Source of the DNA: Caryophanales bacterium UBA3210
GTDB lineage: Bacteria > Bacillota_I > Bacilli_A > RFN20 > CAG-449
DNA: 11,550 nucleotides
Reading direction: 5' to 3'
Assembly: GCA_002363635.1 (NCBI GenBank)
Contig: DEWM01000035.1
Location: 1 to 11,550 of the forward strand
Shown: positions 1 through 6,055 of the stretch, in pieces
Numbering within the stretch: the first letter of the stretch is position 1
How the letters are laid out: each line of letters opens with the position of its first letter
The notes under the pieces: model-generated
Databases searched by the model: none
The model's input: only the letters and a program-made list of their open reading frames with translations
Told to the model about the DNA's origin: nothing
Translations under genes and position numbers: made by a program

Positions 1-425
1 GCAAAAGCAGGAAAGTTAACTCCATATAAAGTCGGAATATCACAAATAGTAGTTAATGTATAAGTTAAGTTAGTATTATCAGAAAAGCCCATAAACCATT
101 TAAAAGGTGCTTTTTTAATTTTTTTAAAATTAACATAAGGAAGAATTTCACACATAATTTCTCCTCCACCTACTGAGATAATAGTAGATGAATCAGATTC
201 TAAATATGCTTTATTAAATTCTTGCGCACACTTTCTAGCAGTATTACTTCTTAATTTATTTTTTGAAAGGCGAATATTTTCTCCTCTTTCTAAAATAAAA
301 CCATCTTCTTCAATGTTTTTTATAGCGACATCTAAACGAGTTAAATATGGCTCAGTAGTACAGCCAAATGATGGAGCGATTAAAGAGATTTTATCTCCCT
401 TTTTTAAATATCTAATATCTTTCAT
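1..425 (-). CDS. Peptidase S66 family protein (LD-carboxypeptidase/MccF-like), 3' part outside window
   Basis: This serine peptidase family cuts the L,D bond of murein tetrapeptides (LdcA) or acts on microcin C-type compounds (MccF); the act is cytoplasmic. The first 142 residues are visible. I translated them by hand: the start MKDIRYLKKGDKISLIAPS carries the usual N-terminal 'I.liAPS' strand, a glycine-rich GGGE follows at about 86-89, and GFSDNTNL at 113-120 fits the family nucleophile elbow, making Ser115 the likely nucleophile. A YGVN segment follows near 134, as expected. The catalytic Glu and His lie beyond the left edge. The ATG at 425-423 has a GGAG Shine-Dalgarno at about 431-434. 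The gene begins 22 nt after the metallo-beta-lactamase gene and is probably cotranscribed with it. The family is clear; the substrate (cell-wall peptide or a toxic peptide conjugate) is not. Confidence 0.87.
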   Translation of the reverse strand, partial: MKDIRYLKKGDKISLIAPSFGCTTEPYLTRLDVAIKNIEEDGFILERGENIRLSKNKLRSNTARKCAQEFNKAYLESDSSTIISVGGGEIMCEILPYVNFKKIKKAPFKWFMGFSDNTNLTYTLTTICDIPTLYGVNFPAF

Positions 426-447
426 TTTTTCTCCTTTTTTTATTCAC

Positions 448-1035
448 CTAATCTACATAAATATAAGGATCATTTTTTATTCTTTTTTGGTAAATTTTTG
501 ATAACTTTACAACTATCTCATCTTTAGAAAAAATAGTTTCATCATGACTCATTATAACAAATTGAGCATCCATAGAATTAATTAAATCTATTGTTTCTTT
601 AAGAGTATTTTGGTTATAAGAAGGTCTACCTTTATTCATCCCAGAATATAAGGCATCACCTACAAATAAATATTCATTAACTTTTAATCCTAAAGAGCCT
701 TTAGAATGAGAAGACGGAATTAAAACAATTTTAACATGAGAAGATAAATCAGTATCTTTATCTATTACAATGCCTTTTTTACTTTTATCATATGAATATT
801 TAGATAGATAAATTAATCCATTTTCTAATCTATTTATATTTCCCATATGATCTTCATGGAAATGAGAAATTATATAAATAGGATTATCTAAAGAGTTAAC
901 TAAAGCATATGATTCATCACTACTCCCAATATCAAAAACAAAGGTTTTATTATCGACAGATATCACATAAACATCCGCGGATAAAGGGCCTTCACTCATA
1001 GGTAAAAATTGAATGTATTCATTAATCTTTTTCAT
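448..1035 (-). CDS. Metallo-beta-lactamase fold hydrolase
   Basis: A 195-residue single-domain MBL-fold protein, probably a cytoplasmic metal-dependent hydrolase; no signal peptide is visible. It has a full set of metal ligands: the HFHEDH motif with His58, His60, Asp62 and His63, then His110 in PSSHSKGSLGL, Asp127 in FVGDAL and His164 near the C-terminus. The length is that of a minimal MBL domain, so it lacks the extra domains of RNase J or flavo-diiron proteins. I choose the ATG at 1035. An ATG ten codons upstream (1065) is in frame, but those codons lie inside a strong promoter (TATAAT at 1047-1042), so they are probably untranscribed. Neither ATG has a Shine-Dalgarno. The S66 peptidase gene follows after 22 nt. 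The substrate cannot be told from sequence; glyoxalase II-like or lactonase-like activity is possible. Confidence 0.88.
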   Translation of the reverse strand: MKKINEYIQFLPMSEGPLSADVYVISVDNKTFVFDIGSSDESYALVNSLDNPIYIISHFHEDHMGNINRLENGLIYLSKYSYDKSKKGIVIDKDTDLSSHVKIVLIPSSHSKGSLGLKVNEYLFVGDALYSGMNKGRPSYNQNTLKETIDLINSMDAQFVIMSHDETIFSKDEIVVKLSKIYQKRIKNDPYIYVD

Positions 1036-1041
1036 ACCCAA

Positions 1042-1070
1042 ATTATAGCAATAATATACCCTCATTTAAA
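1042..1070 (-). promoter_or_regulatory. Promoter of the MBL-S66 operon, probably leaderless
   Basis: Read on the minus strand there is TTTAAA (1070-1065), a 17-bp spacer, then a perfect extended -10, TGC-TATAAT (TG at 1050-1049, hexamer at 1047-1042). A start seven bases downstream falls at about 1035, the A of the chosen ATG. The transcript would thus begin at or within a base or two of its start codon, in agreement with the lack of a Shine-Dalgarno. Confidence 0.72.
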
Positions 1071-1266
1071 CACTCATTTTATATAAATATAAGCATAAAA
1101 ATATCTAACCTATGGCCATAATTATAAATTAACGAATGTAACTTTATGTTACAAGCCAATTAAATTATAACATTTTTTATGTTGAAAATTGTGATAGGAA
1201 ACCAAAATTTAATCTCAATAATTTAATGATAATTTTTAACGTTTTCAAACTTTTTTTCTTTATAGT
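1071..1266. other. Divergent intergenic region with two small AT-rich inverted repeats
   Basis: About 200 bp between the MBL and hypB promoters, very AT-rich, with no coding frame I would defend. It holds two neighbouring inverted repeats of similar design: TGTAAC-N5-GTTACA at 1137-1153 and AACAT-T5-ATGTT at 1169-1183. Both contain a TAAC...TATGTT core in the same orientation. They could be weak binding sites or chance AT-rich structure. No riboswitch class was recognised. Confidence 0.4.
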
Positions 1267-1304
1267 TCGATAAGTTGAGTTAGCAATTGCTAATCTTTTA
1301 TCGA
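1267..1304. promoter_or_regulatory. Palindromic site upstream of the hypB promoter (Crp/Fnr-like spacing)
   Basis: A perfect 14-bp palindrome, TTAGCAATTGCTAA, lies at 1280-1293. It is nested almost concentrically in a 7-bp inverted repeat, TCGATAA (1267-1273) and TTATCGA (1298-1304). Its centre is about 67 bp upstream of the predicted transcription start near 1354, a distance typical for class I activators. The 14-bp form TTA..A..T..TAA resembles boxes of Crp/Fnr-family regulators such as PrfA (TTAACANNTGTTAA). The regulator is unknown; this is inference from shape and position. Confidence 0.5.
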
Positions 1305-1319
1305 TACAACTTTAGCGGA

Positions 1320-1347
1320 TTGACTTAGCCCTTTAATTTGATAAAAT
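1320..1347 (+). promoter_or_regulatory. Promoter of the hypB-flavoprotein-hypA operon
   Basis: TTGACT (1320-1325), a 16-bp spacer and TAAAAT (1342-1347) preceded by TG at 1339-1340, an extended -10. Transcription should start near 1354, giving a leader of only about 17 nt that still holds the AAAGGAG ribosome site at 1358-1364. No room remains for a riboswitch or attenuator in the leader. Confidence 0.75.
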
Positions 1348-1370
1348 TAAACACGCAAAGGAGATTTTAT

Positions 1371-2051
1371 ATGGATAACGAAGTTAGAGTTATTGAAATT
1401 AAGAAAAGCGTCTTTGCCGCAAACGAAAAAGAAGCAGACGAATTAAGAGACGCTAACAAGAAAAAAGGTACATTCCTTTTAAACTTAATGGCTTCACCAG
1501 GTGCAGGTAAAACTACTACACTTACCCAAGTCATTAACAAGCTCAAAAATGAGTTAAAGATTGCAGTTATGGAAGCAGATATTGATTCCGATGTAGATGC
1601 AATCAAGATTAAAGAAAAAACTGGTGTTGAATCAATTCAGTTACACACAGGTGGTATGTGCCATCTCGACGCTGAAATGACAAAACAAGGTTTAGCAGGT
1701 TTAGAAGGTAAAGATATCGACTTAGTAATTCTTGAAAACGTCGGTAACTTAGTATGTCCAGCAGAATTCGATACTGGTGCATCAAAGAACATCATGATTT
1801 TATCAGTACCAGAAGGTCACGACAAACCATTAAAGTACCCACTTATGTTCTCTATCTGTGACTTAGTTATCATTAATAAAATCGATGTACTTCCATACTT
1901 TGATTTCGACCTCAAGTTATGTGAAGAATACGTCAAGATGAGAAATCCTAACGCAACAATCATTCCAATCAGTGCTAAAACTGGAGAGGGCGTTGACAAA
2001 GTATGTGAATGGTTAAGAAATCAAGTCAAATTATGGAAAGGAAGTAAATAA
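1371..2051 (+). CDS. hypB: HypB, GTPase nickel chaperone for hydrogenase maturation
   Basis: HypB is a cytoplasmic SIMIBI-class GTPase that, with HypA, loads nickel into [NiFe]-hydrogenase precursors and sometimes other nickel enzymes. The 226-residue protein has a Walker A/P-loop SPGAGKTT at 42-49, the G-domain metal motif GGMCHLD with Cys97-His98, a second cysteine (Cys129) in ENVGNLVCP, and the guanine-specificity motif NKID at 169-172. The Cys97-to-Cys129 spacing equals that of the metal ligands of E. coli HypB (Cys166, His167, Cys198). The N-terminal CxxCGC motif and His-rich stretch of some HypBs are absent, so this form does not store nickel. The ATG at 1371 has a strong Shine-Dalgarno; an in-frame TTG at 1338 is rejected because it overlaps the -10. 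It is the first gene of the operon and ends 2 nt before the next. Confidence 0.95.
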   Translation: MDNEVRVIEIKKSVFAANEKEADELRDANKKKGTFLLNLMASPGAGKTTTLTQVINKLKNELKIAVMEADIDSDVDAIKIKEKTGVESIQLHTGGMCHLDAEMTKQGLAGLEGKDIDLVILENVGNLVCPAEFDTGASKNIMILSVPEGHDKPLKYPLMFSICDLVIINKIDVLPYFDFDLKLCEEYVKMRNPNATIIPISAKTGEGVDKVCEWLRNQVKLWKGSK

Positions 2052-2053
2052 AT

Positions 2054-5017
2054 ATGGAACAACATAAATCAAATCCAGCTACAATTTCTCCATATCAAGG
2101 AGAAGAAGCAAAAACAGCTTTTGACAAGAAAATTTTAAAATTAGGTCGTAAGATTACAGACGTTGCAAAACACATCATTTTCGGTATAACAACAGATGAT
2201 CCAGAATACTGGGGTCTTAAAACAATGTTAGTAGAAGATGAAGTTGATGTCTTATTACGAATGAAATTAAGAAAGTTCTACAAATTTGAAGAACTTTACA
2301 AGATGAACAAAAAACAATTCTCTGCAGCAAGATTACAAGAAATCCTCGACTCATGTTCAAACAAAGGTATTCTTGAATATGACTACGGAGATAACTACAA
2401 CGATGATGGACCAATTCCAAATGCTCCTAAAATTAAACAATGGAGAATTTCTTACTACGTCCCAGGTTCAGGTGAATTATTTAACGCAACTGAAGCAAAC
2501 ATTAAAGCACACCCTCCAGTATCTTCATTCTTCGAAAGAATGACATTCATTCCACTTGCAGGTATTACAGAAAACGTTGCTCCTGGCGGAATGGGTATTG
2601 GTATGCACGTCATTCCAGTTGAAAAAGCAATTGAACTTGAACCAGAAGCAATCAAACTTGAAAAGATTTCATATTGGTTAAAGAAATATGATGGACACAT
2701 TGCAGCAGGTATCTGTTCATGCCGTGCTTCAAGAAAAATGATCGGTGATGGTTGTGAAGACGATGTCAACGATTGGTGTATCCAACTTGGTGATATGGCA
2801 GACTATGCAGTAGAATGCAAAAAAGCACATTTCATCACTAAAGAAGAAGCATTAAAGATTTTAGAAAAAGCAGAAAAGAACGGCTACGTTCACCAAATTA
2901 CAAACATTGATGGTCAAACAAAGATTTTCGATATTTGTAACTGCCAAGTTAAAGTATGTAACGCTTTAAGAACTGCTCTTCTCTTCAACACACCAAACCT
3001 TTCTCACTCAGCATACACAGCTAAAGTTAAACCAGAAAACTGTGTCGCTTGTGGTTTATGTGTAGAATCATGTCCAGCAGGCGCTGTCAAATTAGGTCAG
3101 AAACTCTGCCACAAAGACGGTAAGCCATTTGAATATCCAAAGTCACCTTTACCAGATAACATTAAATGGGGTAAATACGCTTGGGATGAAAACTATAGAG
3201 ATACAATGAGAATGTCCGATACTTGGGCAACTGGTACAGCTCCATGTAAAGCAGCATGTCCAGCACACGTTCCAGTACAGGGCTACTTAAGAAAAGCTCA
3301 CGAAGGCAACTTCAGAGAAGCTATTGAATTAATTAAGACACAGAACCCATTCCCAGCAGTTTGTGGTCGTATCTGTAACAAGAGATGTGAAGAAGCATGT
3401 ACTAGAGGTACTGTTGATGAAGCAGTCTCAATCGATGCAGTAAAGAAATTCATTGCTGAATGGGATATGAAGCAAAAGAATAGATTCGTACCTGAAAAGA
3501 TCATTCACAAAGTCGAAGGCGAATTCGATGAAAAGATTGCAATTATCGGTGCAGGTCCAGCAGGTTTAACAGCTGCATACTTCTTAGGTGTAGCAGGTTA
3601 CCACCCAGTAGTATTCGAAAAGAATAAGAAAGCCGGCGGTATGATGACATATGGTATCCCTTCATACAAACTTGAAAAAGATGTCATCGAATCAGAAATT
3701 GAAATCATTAAGAAACTCGGTGTTACAATCAAGACTGGCGTTGAAGTCGGTAAAGATATCACTATCGATGAATTAAAAGCACAAGGTTTCAAGACATTCT
3801 ACATTGCTATTGGTTGCCAAGGCGGTAGAAGACCAGGTGTTGCTAACGATACAGCAGAAGGTACAACAATCGCTGTTGATTACTTAAGAGCAGCATCAGA
3901 AAACCATGACCAAAAAGAAGTTGCAGACGTAGTAGTCGTCGGTGGCGGTAACGTTGCTGTTGACTGTGCAAGAACTGCAAAGAGATTTGGCGCTAAGACA
4001 GTCGGTATGTACTGCTTAGAAGACAGAGCTACAATGCCAGCTTCAAAAGAAGAACAGAAAGAAACACTTGAAGAAGATATTTCAATCAACAACCAGTGGG
4101 GACCAAAAGAAGTTCTCGTTGATGAAAATGGTAAAGTATCAGGTATTGTCTTCAAGAAATGTATTAGAACAATTGATCCAGAAACAAAGAGATTTGCTCC
4201 TGTTTATGACGAAAACGAAACAATCACAGTTAAAGCACAAAAGATTATCTTCGCTATTGGTCAAACAATCGAATGGGGCGATATGCTCAAGAACACAGGT
4301 GTCACATTCTGGCATGGTAACTACCCAGTTGCAGATAAGTTAACATATCAAACAGCTGATCCAGATATCTTCGTTGGTGGAGACGTCTTCACAGGACCTA
4401 AGTTTGTTATCGATGCTATCGCAGCAGGCCACAAAGTTGCTGAATCATTAATTAGACACGCACGTGAAGGTTCTAACCCAACTGTCGGTTTACACAGATG
4501 GAACTTCACTCCATTAAATAAAGAAGACATCATGTTACCAGAATATGATAAGTCACCAAGACAAGAAGCAGGTGTTGATACTTCAATTGATATGAAGCAT
4601 TCATTCAGAGATGCACACTTAACATTAACAGAAGAACAAGTTAAGACTGAAACTTCAAGATGTTTATCATGTGGTGCTTCAGTTGTTGATCCTAACAAGT
4701 GTATTGGTTGCGGTATCTGTACAACAAGATGTAAATTTGATGCAATCCACTTAGTAAGAGACCACCCAGAAAACTCAACAATGCTCAGAGCAGAAGATAA
4801 GATTGGCAACTTACTCAAGTATGCAGTTAAGAGACAATTCAAGATCTTAGCACACTCAGGTTCAGCAGAAGCTAAGATGATGAGACAAAAACGTAAAGAA
4901 TACAATAAAGCAACTAAGGATTTCCGTAAGACACATCCATACACAGGTAATGCTATCCCAACAGATACAAATCCTTATAAATACAATATGCCTGTAGACA
5001 ACAAAGAGGCTAAATAA
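2054..5017 (+). CDS. Multi-cluster Fe-S/FAD/NAD(P)-binding oxidoreductase, GltD-like core with N- and C-terminal ferredoxin domains
   Basis: A soluble 987-residue redox protein. Residues about 55-115 look like a winged-helix segment and lead into an Fe-S domain with a CSCR motif (Cys221, 223), Cys234, Cys242, Cys255 and CNC (295-297) plus Cys302. A ferredoxin motif follows (Cys330, 333, 336, 340). The core is canonical glutamate-synthase beta subunit (GltD/NfnL/DPYD) type: Fe-S cysteines 398, 402, 437, 441, 445 and 449, the FAD site GAGPAG at 499-504, the pyridine-nucleotide site GGGNVAVD at 630-637, and the second FAD motif IFVGGDVF near 772. A last cluster set is at Cys870, 873, 883, 886, 889 and 893, followed by a basic tail. 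Such proteins pass electrons between NAD(P)H, FAD and ferredoxin or a partner; the electron acceptor here is unknown, and no GltB or NfnS partner is in view. Translation is coupled to hypB (2-nt gap) and to hypA (1-nt overlap). Codon use looks optimised (many AAC, GAC, TTC, ATC). Confidence 0.9.
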   Translation: MEQHKSNPATISPYQGEEAKTAFDKKILKLGRKITDVAKHIIFGITTDDPEYWGLKTMLVEDEVDVLLRMKLRKFYKFEELYKMNKKQFSAARLQEILDSCSNKGILEYDYGDNYNDDGPIPNAPKIKQWRISYYVPGSGELFNATEANIKAHPPVSSFFERMTFIPLAGITENVAPGGMGIGMHVIPVEKAIELEPEAIKLEKISYWLKKYDGHIAAGICSCRASRKMIGDGCEDDVNDWCIQLGDMADYAVECKKAHFITKEEALKILEKAEKNGYVHQITNIDGQTKIFDICNCQVKVCNALRTALLFNTPNLSHSAYTAKVKPENCVACGLCVESCPAGAVKLGQKLCHKDGKPFEYPKSPLPDNIKWGKYAWDENYRDTMRMSDTWATGTAPCKAACPAHVPVQGYLRKAHEGNFREAIELIKTQNPFPAVCGRICNKRCEEACTRGTVDEAVSIDAVKKFIAEWDMKQKNRFVPEKIIHKVEGEFDEKIAIIGAGPAGLTAAYFLGVAGYHPVVFEKNKKAGGMMTYGIPSYKLEKDVIESEIEIIKKLGVTIKTGVEVGKDITIDELKAQGFKTFYIAIGCQGGRRPGVANDTAEGTTIAVDYLRAASENHDQKEVADVVVVGGGNVAVDCARTAKRFGAKTVGMYCLEDRATMPASKEEQKETLEEDISINNQWGPKEVLVDENGKVSGIVFKKCIRTIDPETKRFAPVYDENETITVKAQKIIFAIGQTIEWGDMLKNTGVTFWHGNYPVADKLTYQTADPDIFVGGDVFTGPKFVIDAIAAGHKVAESLIRHAREGSNPTVGLHRWNFTPLNKEDIMLPEYDKSPRQEAGVDTSIDMKHSFRDAHLTLTEEQVKTETSRCLSCGASVVDPNKCIGCGICTTRCKFDAIHLVRDHPENSTMLRAEDKIGNLLKYAVKRQFKILAHSGSAEAKMMRQKRKEYNKATKDFRKTHPYTGNAIPTDTNPYKYNMPVDNKEAK

Positions 5018-5361
5018 TGCACGAACTTGGAGTTGTATTCTACGCTATTGATGCCATCGAAAAAGTTGCAAAAGAAAACAACGCAAAAAAAGTTATCTCA
5101 GCAACATTAGAACTCGGTGAAGTTTCCACAGTAGTTCATGAATATTTCTTAGATTTATGGAACTGGGAAGTTAAAAAACATAACATTATGAAAGATTGCA
5201 AGCTTGAAATTGTCACATTAAAAGCTGTAACTTTCTGTGAAGATTGTGAAAAAACATACTCTACTGTAGAATTCGGTAGAATTTGCCCATACTGTAAGTC
5301 AAAAAGAACTTACTTATTGACAGGCAAAGAAATCAACATAAGAAACATTAAAGTTGTTTAA
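5017..5361 (+). CDS. hypA: HypA, nickel-binding hydrogenase maturation protein
   Basis: HypA delivers nickel together with HypB. The 114-residue protein is of normal length. It starts with MHEL, whose His2 and backbone bind nickel and whose Glu3 is conserved. Its structural zinc site has two CxxC pairs, Cys74/Cys77 and Cys90/Cys93, and the end carries the usual 'GKEINIRNI' strand. The ATG at 5017 overlaps the flavoprotein stop codon by one base (TAATG), with an AAAGAGG ribosome site at 5003-5009, so translation is coupled. It is the last gene of the operon and is followed directly by a terminator. No HypC, D, E or F gene is present in the window. The nickel client is therefore unseen: a [NiFe]-hydrogenase elsewhere, another nickel enzyme, or the neighbouring flavoprotein. 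Confidence 0.93.
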   Translation: MHELGVVFYAIDAIEKVAKENNAKKVISATLELGEVSTVVHEYFLDLWNWEVKKHNIMKDCKLEIVTLKAVTFCEDCEKTYSTVEFGRICPYCKSKRTYLLTGKEINIRNIKVV

Positions 5362-5366
5362 TTATG

Positions 5367-5391
5367 AAGGCAGATGCAAATCTGCCTTTTT
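5367..5391 (+). terminator. Rho-independent terminator after hypA
   Basis: A perfect 9-bp stem, AAGGCAGAT and ATCTGCCTT, closes a GCAA (GNRA-type) loop and is followed by TTT; the run of T begins inside the stem end at 5387. It starts six bases after the hypA stop codon. Confidence 0.88.
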
Positions 5392-5395
5392 CTTA

Positions 5396-5404
5396 TGCTA
5401 TAAT
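5396..5404 (+). promoter_or_regulatory. Extended -10 promoter for the DUF1294 gene
   Basis: TG at 5396-5397 and TATAAT at 5399-5404 form a perfect extended -10. The -35 region would fall inside the preceding terminator hairpin and has no good hexamer, which an extended -10 tolerates. The predicted start near 5411 gives a leader of about 17 nt with the GGGAG ribosome site. Confidence 0.6.
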
Positions 5405-5427
5405 TATTCTCAAAGAAGGGAGAGATT

Positions 5428-5718
5428 ATGAAGCCTAATTTAATAATCTTATTTATATATATTGGACTAACATTCATTATGTCGCTTATCTCATTATCTT
5501 TATTTATTAAAGATAAAAATCTTGCAAAAAGTGGGGCGCTAAGAATTAAAGAAAAAACATTACTAGGAACTACAGTTTTCTTTGGTTCCCTTGGAGCATT
5601 ATGTGGAAGAAAACTAGCCCATCACAAAACAGATAAAATCTATTTCTCTATCGTCATTTATTTTTCTTTACTTATTCAAGTAGGAGTTTTAGCCTTACTT
5701 GTCTACTTATGTTTCTAG
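5428..5718 (+). CDS. DUF1294 family membrane protein
   Basis: A 96-residue protein with hydrophobic segments at about 5-27, 45-60 and 72-95, so probably integral in the cell membrane. It fits DUF1294: a DK..A element after the first membrane segment (29-33), RIKEKTLL at 39-46, a glycine-rich GSLGALCG at 53-60, and HHKTDKIYF at 65-73, the usual 'RHKT..F' signature. The function of the family is not established. The ATG has a strong GGGAG ribosome site about 6 nt upstream. The stop codon lies inside the next gene's ribosome site, so the two are cotranscribed. Codons are much more AT-rich than those of the hyp operon just upstream. Confidence 0.85.
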   Translation: MKPNLIILFIYIGLTFIMSLISLSLFIKDKNLAKSGALRIKEKTLLGTTVFFGSLGALCGRKLAHHKTDKIYFSIVIYFSLLIQVGVLALLVYLCF

Positions 5719-5727
5719 GAGGTTTAT

Positions 5728-5967
5728 ATGTCAAAACAAAAAACATCTTTAGAAAGATCGCATTCAAAAAAATCAAATACCTTATTAACATTACTTTGTT
5801 TATTCTCTGCATTATGTTTTGGATTAATCTTTGTCTTCTTAGGCTTAGGCTTTTCAAATAAAATTGCGTTAGTTGCATGTGGCACTCCAATATTTTGGAT
5901 AGGAACAGGTGCATCAGCTCTTTTAGGAGTCTTGTGTTTAGTTTTATTTAATTCATTTAAGAGATAG
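5728..5967 (+). CDS. Small two-segment membrane protein, unknown function
   Basis: I do not recognise this 79-residue protein. It has a basic, Ser/Lys-rich start (residues 1-18), two hydrophobic segments at about 19-41 and 47-75, and a short basic end (FKR). By the positive-inside rule both termini would face the cytoplasm. Coding status is supported by an ideal AGGAGG ribosome site at 5717-5722, six bases before the ATG and overlapping the stop codon of the DUF1294 gene, and by a strong terminator shortly after the end. It probably forms a two-gene unit with the DUF1294 gene. An antisense frame over the same bases has no such signals. Confidence 0.75.
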   Translation: MSKQKTSLERSHSKKSNTLLTLLCLFSALCFGLIFVFLGLGFSNKIALVACGTPIFWIGTGASALLGVLCLVLFNSFKR

Positions 5968-5993
5968 GCCTAAAAATCATTTTTATTCATTAC

Positions 5994-6015
5994 AGGCGCT
6001 AAAAAGCGCCTTTTT
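5994..6015 (+). terminator. Rho-independent terminator of the DUF1294 operon
   Basis: A perfect 7-bp GC-rich stem, AGGCGCT and AGCGCCT, with an AAAA loop, followed by TTTTT (6011-6015). It lies 26 nt after the stop codon at 5965-5967. On the minus strand the same hairpin has no T-run, so it acts in the plus direction. Confidence 0.88.
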
Positions 6016-6021
6016 CAATAT

Positions 6022-6055
6022 AAAAAGATGAAGCTTAAGCAATAACTTCATCTTT
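6022..6055 (-). terminator. Rho-independent terminator that begins inside the CrtO-like gene
   Basis: On the minus strand a perfect 10-bp stem, AAAGATGAAG (6055-6046) and CTTCATCTTT (6033-6024), closes a 12-nt loop and runs into TTTTT (6026-6022). The 5' arm encodes the codons Lys-Asp-Glu just before the end of the CrtO-like protein, and the stop codon lies in the loop. A ribosome at the stop codon would cover the hairpin. Confidence 0.75.

Noticed and set aside
313..501. 62-aa plus-strand frame at the left end
   Set aside because: It is antisense to the S66 gene and crosses its start and the MBL stop; no expression signals.
1036..1065. ATG at 1065 adding ten residues to the MBL-fold protein
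   Set aside because: Those codons form the promoter spacer and -10, the added residues look unlike a family N-terminus, and no Shine-Dalgarno precedes it.
1267..1310. Riboswitch or attenuator in the hypB leader
   Set aside because: The nested repeats lie upstream of the -35, so they are not transcribed from this promoter; the predicted leader is only about 17 nt.
1338..1370. Upstream TTG start adding 11 residues to HypB
   Set aside because: It overlaps the -10 TAAAAT and the codons include the ribosome site; the ATG at 1371 has ideal spacing and matches the family start.
4348..4944. 198-aa open frame on the minus strand inside the flavoprotein gene, and other antisense frames at 2217-4155
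   Set aside because: They have no ribosome sites or recognisable domains, and the opposite strand encodes a fully motif-rich protein.
5672..5914. 80-aa minus-strand frame over the DUF1294/79-aa genes
   Set aside because: No ribosome site; the plus-strand genes have strong sites, a promoter and a terminator.
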